Below, one piece after another: positions 8,834-16,159 of a stretch of 64,000 nucleotides of DNA. The stretch's first letter is position 1; each line of letters begins with the position of its first letter. The stretch comes from Bryobacteraceae bacterium. GTDB lineage: Bacteria; Acidobacteriota; Terriglobia; Bryobacterales; Bryobacteraceae. A program made the position numbers and the translations under genes. Location of the stretch: the NCBI GenBank assembly GCA_947458745.1, contig CANGYQ010000005.1, forward strand, positions 310,001-374,000, given 5' to 3'. The notes beneath the pieces are model-generated. The model was not told the origin of the DNA. It ran no database searches and saw only the letters and a program-made list of their open reading frames with translations.

Positions 8834-9796
8834 ATGGATCGCCGATCATTTCTCCAGACCTCTGCCGCGCTGGGTGTCAGCGCCTCCGCGATGGCGGCTA
8901 CGGCCGACATGCCAATGACCACCCTGGGCAAGACCGGGTTGAAAGTGTCCCGCTTTACCCTGGGCGGCGCGCACATGCGGATGCGCGGCGAAGAGAATGC
9001 GATCAAGATGATCCACCGCTCGCTGGAGCTGGGCGTCACCTTCTTTGATAGCGCGGCCAAGTATCACAACGGTGACAGCGACGTGGCCTATGGCAAGGCT
9101 CTCGAAGGCAAGCGCCAGCAGGTGCTGCTGATGTCGAAGGCCGAGAATCGCACCAAAGAAGGCGCGATGGCGCAGCTGGAAAACACGCTGAAGCGCATGA
9201 AGACCGACTACCTCGATTTGTGGCAGTGCCACGAGGTGGTCCACCACTGGGAAGTGGACAAGATCTTCGGACCCGGCGGGTCACTGGAAGCATTTGTGCT
9301 GGCCAAGAAGCAGGGCAAGGTGCGCCACATCGGATTCACCGGCCACGCTGACCCCTCCGTGCATCTGCGCTTGCTTGAAGGTTTTGATGGCTGGGAGACG
9401 GTGCAGCATCCGGTGAACCTGATCGATCCGCACTACCTCAGCTTCACCTACAACGTGCTGCCGCGCGTGAAGCAGAAGGGTCTGGGTACGATCGCCATGA
9501 AGTCCAACGGCATGGGCGCCATCGGCAAGAACAGCATCGCCCCCATCGAAGAATGCCTGCGCTTCACGCTGACGCAAGACCCCGACACCATCGTCTCCGG
9601 CCCGGAAACCATCGAGCAACTGGAGCAGAACATCGGCGTCGTCAAAGGGTGGCAGAAGTTCACGCCCCAGGAAGTTTCGTCCATCCTGGACCGTACGCGC
9701 CGTGGTCCCATCGGGTCCAAGATTGAGCGCTACAAGAAGGCGGAGCCCTATTTGGCTGGCATGGTGAAGCCGCACGTGGACGGCGAAGCGGACTAG
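8834..9796 (+). CDS. Aldo/keto reductase, Tat-exported type
   Basis: A 320-residue NADPH-type oxidoreductase. A twin-arginine leader (MDRRSFLQTSAALGVSASAM) precedes an aldo/keto reductase barrel. The catalytic tetrad is visible: Asp72 and Tyr77 in FDSAAKYHNG, Lys102 in LLMSKAE and His133 in LWQCHEV. The C-terminal half has the usual strand ending HIGFTGH and IVSGPETIEQLEQN. The physiological carbonyl substrate is unknown; Tat-exported members are frequent in Bryobacterales and often bind NADP(H) before export. The start at 8834 is chosen over an upstream TTG at 8828 because it gives a perfect Tat motif and a -10-like box 6 nt upstream. It is monocistronic and convergent with the sulfatase-like gene. 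Confidence 0.88.
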   Translation: MDRRSFLQTSAALGVSASAMAATADMPMTTLGKTGLKVSRFTLGGAHMRMRGEENAIKMIHRSLELGVTFFDSAAKYHNGDSDVAYGKALEGKRQQVLLMSKAENRTKEGAMAQLENTLKRMKTDYLDLWQCHEVVHHWEVDKIFGPGGSLEAFVLAKKQGKVRHIGFTGHADPSVHLRLLEGFDGWETVQHPVNLIDPHYLSFTYNVLPRVKQKGLGTIAMKSNGMGAIGKNSIAPIEECLRFTLTQDPDTIVSGPETIEQLEQNIGVVKGWQKFTPQEVSSILDRTRRGPIGSKIERYKKAEPYLAGMVKPHVDGEAD

Positions 9797-9815
9797 CCGC
9801 TTTCAGGCCGAATCG

Positions 9816-11213
9816 CTAAAACGTCTCCCGCCACAGCCGTGCCATGTCTTCGCGGCAGTCATCGAGCGCGCTCTGCGTGGCTGAGTCGCTGATCAGATTG
9901 CGGACTTCGCCGGGGTCGCTGGCCAAGTCGTACAGCTCATCCATGCCGTCGATGTTGGTGTAGCGGATGTACTTCCACCGCTCGGTACGGATGGCCTGCC
10001 ATGACGGGATGCGGGGGAAGGCGGCCTCTTCGAAATACTCACACAGGAAGCTACGGCGCCAGTCGCGGGCGCGGCCTTCCAGCAGCGGAACTAGCGAACG
10101 GCCCTTCATCTCAGGCACCGGGTTGGAGCGCGAGATCTCCACCATCGTCGATGCCAGGTCGGTATTGAGGACGTAGTTGCGCAACCGTGTGCCCGGGCGG
10201 ATCAGCTTGGGATAGCGCATCAGCAGCGGGATGCGGATTGATTCCTCATAGGCCGCGCGTTTATCGCTTAAGCCATGTTCGCCCCAGAAGCAGCCATTGC
10301 CGGAGGCGAATACGATCAACGTATTGTCCAACTGTCGCATCTCTTCCAGAGCCGCGAAAATGCGGCCCAGTCCTTCATCGACGCTGGTCAGGCATTGCAA
10401 CTGTTGCCGGATGGCTTCATCGGTGGGTGGTCGCAAGGTCTGCGCCGTACCGGTGAGCGTGCGCCGCAAGACCGGCTTGCCGTCCAATGTATCCGCCGAA
10501 CTGGCCGCGCGTTTCACCACCTCGCCCGAAAAAAGCGTCCGGTGCCGTTCGGGTGCGATGAACGGGCCTTGCACGGCCTTGTGGCTTAGCGTCAGAGAGA
10601 AGGGCTTGCCTCGGCGCTTGCGGACAAACTCGACCGCCTGTGCATTCAAGACGTCGGTGACATAACCTGCCTGTGGCCCGCTGCGGCCGTCGATGTTCAA
10701 GACGGGATTCACGTACTGGCCGTGGCCGCGAAAGCTCACCCAGCGGTCGAACCCGGGGCGCGGCGAGTCATCCAAACCCATCTGCCACTTACCAATAAAC
10801 GCCGTCTCATAACCGGCCTGTTGTTGGAGCAACGGATACGTCTTCAGCCGCATGCTGGTGGGGCCGTTCTCGCCGTTGTTCCGGATCTCATGCTGGTGGG
10901 CCCATTGGCCCGTCAGGAAGCTAGCCCGGGAGGGTGAACCCAAGGGTGTCGTCGCGAACACGTTCTCGAATCGCACTCCCTCTCGGGCGATGCGGTCGAT
11001 GTTCGGGGTCTTGACGAACGGGTGGCCCGTGCAGCCCAGCGCGTCCCACCGCAGATCCTCCATCAGGATCACCAGCGTATTGGGTCGAGTGTCCGGCGCG
11101 GCCGAGCGCACGGCAACCGGTCGAGGGGTCTGGGCGGCGGAAGCGGCCACGGACTCCGGGAGAGTGCCGGCAGCCAAAGCCGCCAGCATCTGCCGCCGGT
11201 CAAGCCTAGGCAT
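9816..11213 (-). CDS. Sulfatase-fold protein lacking the catalytic residues (pseudo-sulfatase)
   Basis: A 465-residue protein with a Tat-like leader (MPRLDRRQMLAALAAG) and the complete alkaline-phosphatase/sulfatase fold. The active site is eroded while the frame is intact. The first metal Asp is Glu52 in LMEDLRWDALGC. The formylglycine position of C-x-P-S-R is Gly92 (LGSPSRASFLTG). The His of GKWH is Gln144 (GKWQMG), the His of HKAxH is Gln215 (HKAVQGPF), and the metal Asp of SDNG is Gly305 (SGNGCFWGEHG). Asp53, Arg96, Lys142, Lys212, Asn306 and Lys318 are kept. Such a protein should not hydrolyse sulfate esters; a binding or scaffold role is inferred. Its start overlaps the end of the upstream DUF1080 gene by 8 bases, so the two form an operon. 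Confidence 0.85.
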   Translation of the reverse strand: MPRLDRRQMLAALAAGTLPESVAASAAQTPRPVAVRSAAPDTRPNTLVILMEDLRWDALGCTGHPFVKTPNIDRIAREGVRFENVFATTPLGSPSRASFLTGQWAHQHEIRNNGENGPTSMRLKTYPLLQQQAGYETAFIGKWQMGLDDSPRPGFDRWVSFRGHGQYVNPVLNIDGRSGPQAGYVTDVLNAQAVEFVRKRRGKPFSLTLSHKAVQGPFIAPERHRTLFSGEVVKRAASSADTLDGKPVLRRTLTGTAQTLRPPTDEAIRQQLQCLTSVDEGLGRIFAALEEMRQLDNTLIVFASGNGCFWGEHGLSDKRAAYEESIRIPLLMRYPKLIRPGTRLRNYVLNTDLASTMVEISRSNPVPEMKGRSLVPLLEGRARDWRRSFLCEYFEEAAFPRIPSWQAIRTERWKYIRYTNIDGMDELYDLASDPGEVRNLISDSATQSALDDCREDMARLWRETF

Positions 11214-11997
11214 GAATCATCTTCCGCAGCGGCCGCCAGTAGAGATTGCGGAAGGCCACCGGGCCGTGGTCACCTTGTAACATCAGCGGATTCTGGGCGG
11301 CCTCAGCAATGGGCAGATGCGCCCGTGTGCCGCCGTCCACTTCCACGTTCTCCTGCACCGTGATGCCGTTTTGCAGCACCTTCAGGAAGCGGGCATTTTC
11401 GGTCTTCTTACCGTTGGCATCAAAGCGGGGGCCGCGGAACCAGATGTAGTAGCTTTGCCACTCGCCCGGGCGACGGTTGGCGTTGACGCGCGGAGCGGAG
11501 CCCCCCACGCCCTGCTCATCGATCCAGCGGTGGTAGATTGCGCCGCCATCGACGACGCTCATCGGTTCCCAGGAGCCGTAGCTGTCGAAAATCTGCACCT
11601 CATAGAGCCCATGCAGATAGACGCCTGAATTGGACCCGCGGGGCACCATGAAATCCACATACAGTTCCATGTCGCCGAACTTCTGCGTGGTGTTGATGTT
11701 GTTGACATAGCCACGCGCAGTATTCACGAACGTGCCGCCGGGTTCACTGCGGACACCCAAGTGTTGCGGATTGCCGGTGCGATTCCAGCGGACGGCCTTG
11801 GTGGTGATCCACTGCTGCGGCTTGCCACCGAACGCTTCCCACCCGCCTAGATCAGTTCCATTGAACAACGGTGTCCAGCCGGGCTCAATCAGATATGGCG
11901 GGTCGCCGTGGGCTTCTCCATCGGTAAACCGCGATTGCGCCTGCGCGGCGGGCAAGGCGGTGGGCAGCATGGCCAGCACCGAACGGCGGGAAATCAT
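11206..11997 (-). CDS. DUF1080 (3-keto-disaccharide hydrolase-like) protein
   Basis: A 263-residue exported protein with a Tat-like leader (MISRRSVLAMLPTALPAAQA) followed by a DUF1080 jelly-roll: WTPLFNGTDLGGWE near the start, GDMELYVDFMVPRGSNSGVYLHG and YEVQIFDSYG in the middle, and GPVAFRNLYWRPL at the end. DUF1080 is a concanavalin-like fold; some members hydrolyse 3-keto-glucosides, and the family is abundant in Acidobacteriota and Planctomycetota. It is followed by the sulfatase-like gene with an 8-base overlap, suggesting that both act on a polysaccharide at the cell surface. A TACGAT box lies 6 nt before its ATG. Enzymatic activity is not certain from sequence. Confidence 0.85.
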   Translation of the reverse strand: MISRRSVLAMLPTALPAAQAQSRFTDGEAHGDPPYLIEPGWTPLFNGTDLGGWEAFGGKPQQWITTKAVRWNRTGNPQHLGVRSEPGGTFVNTARGYVNNINTTQKFGDMELYVDFMVPRGSNSGVYLHGLYEVQIFDSYGSWEPMSVVDGGAIYHRWIDEQGVGGSAPRVNANRRPGEWQSYYIWFRGPRFDANGKKTENARFLKVLQNGITVQENVEVDGGTRAHLPIAEAAQNPLMLQGDHGPVAFRNLYWRPLRKMIHA

Positions 11998-12003
11998 GAG
12001 GAT

Positions 12004-12009
12004 ATCGTA
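12004..12009 (-). promoter_or_regulatory. -10-like TACGAT before the DUF1080 gene
   Basis: Read on the minus strand, TACGAT ends 6 nt before the ATG at 11997. It is divergent from the modB promoter 33 bases away. Confidence 0.6.
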
Positions 12010-12041
12010 ACTTAATGCGGCCGCGAGGTGTGCCGGGCGCT

Positions 12042-12047
12042 TATAAT
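12042..12047 (+). promoter_or_regulatory. -10 TATAAT before modB
   Basis: A consensus TATAAT lies 10 nt before the ATG at 12058, so the mRNA would have a leader of only about 3-4 nt. There is no room for a molybdenum-cofactor riboswitch. Confidence 0.55.
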
Positions 12048-12057
12048 AGCGGGTTCA

Positions 12058-12735
12058 ATGTCCATTGACTGGTCGCCTCTCTGGCTCAGCCTCCGCGTGG
12101 CGGCGATCTCCACTCTCGTCTCCGTTGTATTGGGTGTTGCGCTGGCGTGGCTGCTGGCGCACCGCCAGTTCCGGGGCCGCGATGTGCTGGATGCCGGTGT
12201 GATGCTGCCGCTGGTGCTGCCGCCCACGGTGCTGGGTTACTACCTGTTGGTGCTGCTGGGTCGGGAGTCGGCGCTGGGGCAGATCTATGAGTCCGTGTTC
12301 GGGCAGCCGCTCGTGTTCACCTGGCAGGCGGCGGTGGTGGCGGCGATGTTCCATTCGCTGCCGTTGCTGGTGAAATGGTCGCGGTCGGCCCTGGAAAGCG
12401 TGGACCACAGCTATGAATGGGCGGCCCGCAGCTTGGGCGCGTCTGAGTTGCGCACTTTTTGGCGGGTCTCGCTGCCGCTCGCGAGACGCTCCATCCTGGC
12501 TGCGGCCGCGTTGTCATTTGCGCGCGCCCTGGGCGATTTCGGCGTCACCATCATGATTGCGGGCAACATCCCGGGCCAGACGCAGACGGTCTCCGTCGCC
12601 ATCTACGACGCGGTGGAATCCGGCAATGGAACCCTGGCCCGGACCCTGGTCATCGTGGTCTCGCTCACGGCCATCCTGATCCTGACACTGGCCAACCGCA
12701 TCAGCCGCCCGGAACCGGCCGAGGCATCGAAGTGA
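12058..12735 (+). CDS. modB: Molybdate ABC transporter permease
   Basis: A 225-residue inner-membrane permease with about five transmembrane helices. It has the ModB/CysW-type permease fold, including VMLPLVLPPTVLGYYLLVLL and the cytoplasmic EAA loop (EWAARSLGASELRTFWRVSLPLA) that docks to the ATPase. The next gene encodes a ModC-like ATPase, 22 bases downstream. The substrate (molybdate, possibly tungstate) is inferred from similarity to ModB and from the FmdE-like gene in the same operon. No modA (periplasmic binding protein) is present in the window, which is unusual for a mod operon. The ATG at 12058 is chosen over a GTG at 12028 that would precede the TATAAT box. Confidence 0.85.
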   Translation: MSIDWSPLWLSLRVAAISTLVSVVLGVALAWLLAHRQFRGRDVLDAGVMLPLVLPPTVLGYYLLVLLGRESALGQIYESVFGQPLVFTWQAAVVAAMFHSLPLLVKWSRSALESVDHSYEWAARSLGASELRTFWRVSLPLARRSILAAAALSFARALGDFGVTIMIAGNIPGQTQTVSVAIYDAVESGNGTLARTLVIVVSLTAILILTLANRISRPEPAEASK

Positions 12736-12757
12736 CGGCGTATCGGGGTGCAGCGCG

Positions 12758-13801
12758 ATGATCCAGGCTCGCCTTCGCAAGCAACTGGGAAGCTTTAGGC
12801 TTGAAGCGGAGTTTGAGGCCCGGGCGGGCGTCACCGTGTTGTTCGGTGCCAGTGGGTCTGGCAAGACGCTGACACTGGATTGCATTGCCGGCTTTCGCCA
12901 ACCCGACGAAGGCCGCATTCTCCTGGATGACGCCATCCTCTACGATGCGGCGGCCAAAGTAAACGTCCCACCCCGCGAACGGCGCTGTGGCTACGTGTTC
13001 CAAAACTATGCGTTGTTCCCTCACATGACGCTGCGCCAGAACCTGGAGTTTGCGGTGGAGCCGTTGCCGCGTTTGGAACGTCACCGGCGCGTGAACGAGA
13101 TGATCGACAAGTTCAAGCTGGCCGATGCGGTGGCGCGGCGTCCGGCGGAACTCTCCGGCGGTCAGCGGCAGCGCGGGTCGATCGCGCGTGCTTTGCTGGC
13201 TTCCCCCAAACTCCTGTTGCTCGATGAACCGGCCCGGGGGCTCGATGCTCCCTTGCGGGCAGACTTGTATGAAGTGCTGCGCCAGGTGCGGGCCGAGTTT
13301 GCCTTGCCCATCATCCTGGTGACGCACGATCTGGACGAAGGCTGCCAGTTGGGCGACGAGATGCTCATCATGAGCCACGGCCGCCTGGTGCAAACCGGTC
13401 CCCCGGCCGGCATCGTAACGCAACCGGCCAGCCTCGACGTGGCGCGGCTGCTGGGGCAGTACAATTTGCTACCCGCCGAAATTCTCCAGCTGGACCCTCA
13501 ACGCGGCACCAGCCTGTTGCGCGTGCTGGACCATGAAATTCCTGGCCGCTACTATCCTGGCCACTTCAAGGGAGATCGCGTCTGGCTCTGCGTCCGTCAT
13601 TCCAGCCTAAGCGCGCGGCCCCTGGAAGGCCGGCTGGGCCCGCACGAGATCGCGGTGACTCTGCAGCGTACCTCCATCCGGGCCCGCGGCGTGCTGCTGG
13701 AATTTGAGCAAGGGCTGGCGGTGGAAGCTGCGGAGGCGGACAATCGGAAGGAGTGGGCGGTGGCGTTTCCGCCGTCGGCGCTGCATGTCCTGTCGAAGTA
13801 G
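12758..13801 (+). CDS. modC: Molybdate ABC transporter ATP-binding protein
   Basis: A 347-residue ABC ATPase. Walker A is GASGSGKT (about residues 31-38), the Q-loop lies in FQNYALFPHMT, the signature is LSGGQRQRGSIARAL, Walker B is LLLLDEPARGLDAP and the switch His is in ILVTHDLDE. The last ~110 residues resemble a TOBE-like molybdate-binding regulatory domain. It drives uptake through ModB. Note LSGGQRQRGSIARA where VAIARA is common; this is a mild variation and should not abolish function. The next gene starts 7 bases after its stop, so modB, modC, the FmdE gene and thiE read as one operon. Confidence 0.88.
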   Translation: MIQARLRKQLGSFRLEAEFEARAGVTVLFGASGSGKTLTLDCIAGFRQPDEGRILLDDAILYDAAAKVNVPPRERRCGYVFQNYALFPHMTLRQNLEFAVEPLPRLERHRRVNEMIDKFKLADAVARRPAELSGGQRQRGSIARALLASPKLLLLDEPARGLDAPLRADLYEVLRQVRAEFALPIILVTHDLDEGCQLGDEMLIMSHGRLVQTGPPAGIVTQPASLDVARLLGQYNLLPAEILQLDPQRGTSLLRVLDHEIPGRYYPGHFKGDRVWLCVRHSSLSARPLEGRLGPHEIAVTLQRTSIRARGVLLEFEQGLAVEAAEADNRKEWAVAFPPSALHVLSK

Positions 13802-13807
13802 GCTGCC

Positions 13808-14365
13808 ATGTTGACCTTTGCCGAATACGAACAGTTGGCGGCCCAGCGTGGCGCTTGCCGTTGTGCGGGGCACATCCTGGGAATGCGCCTGGCCATCTAC
13901 GGCCTAAAGCTGCTGGGTATTGCGGATCCGCTGGGAGCAGACCGCAAGCGGCTGATCACGTACGTCGAAATCGACCGCTGCGCCTCGGACGCTATCTCAC
14001 TGGTCACCGGCTGCCAGTTGGGCAAGCGTGCCCTGAAGTTCCGCGACTTCGGCAAAATGGCTGCGACATTCTGCGATCTCAGCACCGGCAAGGCCGTGCG
14101 AGTGCTGGCCAAGGAAAGCTCGCGGTCGCTCGGTGCCGACAAAGCGGCCCAGGCCGAGGCCTACCGCGTGGCCGACGATGCCGTGCTGTTTGAACATACC
14201 TGGGTCAAGGTGGAGGTCGCCGAAGAAGATCTGCCGGGCAAGCGCTTCCCCCGTGCCATTTGCGCGGCCTGCGGCGAACACATCAACTTTCGCCGTGAAC
14301 TGGTCGTGGACGGCCGTACCCTGTGTCGAGCCTGCGCCGGGCACAGCTACTACACGGCGGTCTGA
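13808..14365 (+). CDS. FmdE-family protein (FwdE/molybdenum-linked)
   Basis: A 185-residue cytoplasmic protein of the FmdE family. The N-terminal domain has the expected Cys/His motif (GACRCAGHILGMRLAIYGL) and the core RCASDAISLVTGCQLGKRAL, DFGKMAATFCD. The C-terminus is a zinc ribbon with two CxxC pairs (ICAACGE and LCRACAG). FmdE-like proteins are named after formylmethanofuran dehydrogenase subunit E but occur widely in bacteria near molybdate transport and molybdoenzyme genes; their biochemical role is unsettled. Position directly after modBC supports a part in molybdenum handling. All metal-site cysteines look intact. Confidence 0.85.
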   Translation: MLTFAEYEQLAAQRGACRCAGHILGMRLAIYGLKLLGIADPLGADRKRLITYVEIDRCASDAISLVTGCQLGKRALKFRDFGKMAATFCDLSTGKAVRVLAKESSRSLGADKAAQAEAYRVADDAVLFEHTWVKVEVAEEDLPGKRFPRAICAACGEHINFRRELVVDGRTLCRACAGHSYYTAV

Positions 14366-14371
14366 TCTAGC

Positions 14372-14911
14372 ATGGCCGGAATGGTGCATCTGATCGTTGA
14401 CCAGCCACGGACGCTCCAAGTGCCCGGCACGGTTCACGTCCGCAATAAACAGATCGATGCGGGCGAACTGCTGGCGATGATCCGTCATTACCAGGCCCAA
14501 GGCCGGACGGTGCTCGTTAATAGCCGCGTCGATGTTGCGCTGGCCGCCGGAGCGGCGGGCGTTCATCTACCGTCGGATTCCATTGCCCCCTCCCGCTGGC
14601 GCAAGCTGTTACCGCCAGGCTTCCTGATCGGCGTCTCCTGCCATAGCCGGGAGGAACTGGAACGCGCCCAGGCCGAAGGGGCCGACTACGCCTATCTCTC
14701 GCCCGTCTTCGCGCCCCTGTCAAAGCCCGATGACCGGCCGCCTCTGGGGATGGAAGGATTTAAGCAGTTGATCGCCGGGTTGACGCTGCCCGTCCTCGCG
14801 CTGGGGGGGATCACCTGGGCGCACCAGCAGGCTTGTGAAGCGGCTGGAGCGGCGGGCATCGCGGGGATCAGTTTGAGCGAGAGAATGGATGAGACACGGG
14901 AAGTTCCCTGA
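14372..14911 (+). CDS. Thiamine-phosphate synthase-like protein (ThiE/TenI)
   Basis: A 179-residue TIM-barrel protein. It carries the ThiE/TenI signature order VLVNSRVDVALAAGAAGVHL, IGVSCHSREELERAQAEGAD, YAYLSPVFAPLSKPDDRPPL and LPVLALGGIT. ThiE joins HMP-pyrophosphate and thiazole phosphate to give thiamine phosphate; TenI relatives catalyse a thiazole aromatisation. The protein is shorter than typical ThiE (about 210 residues) and lacks part of the N-terminus, so TenI-like or a minimal ThiE are both possible. It begins 7 bases after the FmdE gene and closes the modBC operon; no TPP riboswitch is possible in that gap. The reason for linkage with molybdate genes is not evident. Confidence 0.75.
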   Translation: MAGMVHLIVDQPRTLQVPGTVHVRNKQIDAGELLAMIRHYQAQGRTVLVNSRVDVALAAGAAGVHLPSDSIAPSRWRKLLPPGFLIGVSCHSREELERAQAEGADYAYLSPVFAPLSKPDDRPPLGMEGFKQLIAGLTLPVLALGGITWAHQQACEAAGAAGIAGISLSERMDETREVP

Positions 14912-14982
14912 GCACGGCAACCAAACTGCTGATAGTGAGAGAATTCGACGCCATTCCGAACCCTCCGGGCGGCGTGTCCGAA

Positions 14983-16014
14983 CTATTCAATGGGGGTTGG
15001 TTTTTCTGGGCTATCCCGGCTACAGATCCCCCGCCCGACCGCATAACGATGGACCATCGCCACCGCCTTTGCGACACGGCTGCCCTCAGGGTCCAACATC
15101 GGGTGGACCGGAACGTACACAAACTCATCCTCCCGGCGGGCCAGCGTATTATTCACCACCAATGCGCGCATCATCCAAATCGCGGAGCGGACATCGGGGC
15201 ATTCCAGGCCCAACCATCCCACATATTCCGCACCGCCGGCCCGCAAGCCGGTTGCCTCGGCGATTTCCCGTGCGGCGTTCGCCTTGGCGTCGATGAATCC
15301 ATCCAGAGTCCCAAAATCGGCCGGCCAGCCTGGCTGAAGCAGCGGTGCGCTGGCACTCGCAAACTCAGCCGCGATGCGGCGTTGCTGCCTGTTGCCGATG
15401 TGACCGTCGAAGTAGTGAAACGTCTTGGCGATCACGGTGACCACGTTCTTGATCTCCTTCTCCAGGCGGTAGTGCGGACCCGCCGGAAGCTCCACCACAC
15501 TGCCCTGCAGGCGCGCCGTCACGTTCTCCATGACGATGGCGCGCACCATCCATTCCGCCATCACGTCCGTCGAGCACAGCACGCGAATCCACCCCGGATT
15601 CGGAGACGGCTCCACTGCAAGAGTCGAAACCATACGGATGCCGCGGCAGAGCTCTTGGACCACAGCCCGGTAGCGATCCGGTTGCGCCGCCACCTGCAAG
15701 GGGCTGGCCGGTTCCAGCAATTTGCCTTTGTGCGGTGGCCCGCCCGCCATGGCCAGATCACAGAAATGGTCCCAGATCTCATCCCAGGCCACCTGGTTCG
15801 CGGCGTCAAACTTCAGGCTGGCGGAGCCCATGGAGATGGGTTGAATGTCTTCGTAGCCCTCCTGGTACTCTTCCGGGAGCACTGTGCGTAGTTTCGCATC
15901 AAGCTCGTTCAGTCCGGACTGCATTTCCAGGATGGCTTCCACTTCTTTCACCTCTCTCCGTAGGCTGGCCCATTTGAGCCCCAAATCCCGCACTGCGTTC
16001 GCCACCAGTGTCAT
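14983..16014 (-). CDS. Unrecognised protein with an internal tandem duplication
   Basis: A 343-residue soluble protein of no family I recognise. It has a helical, probably coiled-coil start (LRREVKEVEAILEMQSGLNELDAKL) and then two copies of one domain. Residues 141-181 align without gaps to 266-306: Gly-Trp at 141/266, Cys at 147/272, WMVRA versus WMMRA at 155/280, an Asn at 164/289, AR at 167/292, and Pro at 177/302 and 180/305. The paired Cys and Trp residues could form a ligand or cofactor site, but this is speculation. There is no signal peptide. It is convergent with thiE and starts at an ATG without a clear Shine-Dalgarno or -10 close by. Confidence 0.75.
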   Translation of the reverse strand: MTLVANAVRDLGLKWASLRREVKEVEAILEMQSGLNELDAKLRTVLPEEYQEGYEDIQPISMGSASLKFDAANQVAWDEIWDHFCDLAMAGGPPHKGKLLEPASPLQVAAQPDRYRAVVQELCRGIRMVSTLAVEPSPNPGWIRVLCSTDVMAEWMVRAIVMENVTARLQGSVVELPAGPHYRLEKEIKNVVTVIAKTFHYFDGHIGNRQQRRIAAEFASASAPLLQPGWPADFGTLDGFIDAKANAAREIAEATGLRAGGAEYVGWLGLECPDVRSAIWMMRALVVNNTLARREDEFVYVPVHPMLDPEGSRVAKAVAMVHRYAVGRGICSRDSPEKPTPIE

Positions 16015-16159
16015 CCGTCATCTCAAGTCTTGCTGGGATTACGAGGCCCGGCGGCCCGTCGGATTGCCGCCGGAGCACGGGCTGATGGCGAAGATGCTGG
16101 TCCGCAGAGCGGGGAACTGAGGCCTCGCATCCGCCATCCATTGTCACTACACCATTCCC

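Noticed and set aside
12048-12057. Molybdenum-cofactor or TPP riboswitch in the mod/thiE operon
   Set aside because: There is essentially no 5' leader before modB and only 6 bases before the thiE-like gene.
14935-15891. 318-residue plus-strand frame opposite the duplicated-domain protein
   Set aside because: The minus-strand frame shows a gapless internal duplication at protein level; the plus frame is His/Arg-rich without pattern.
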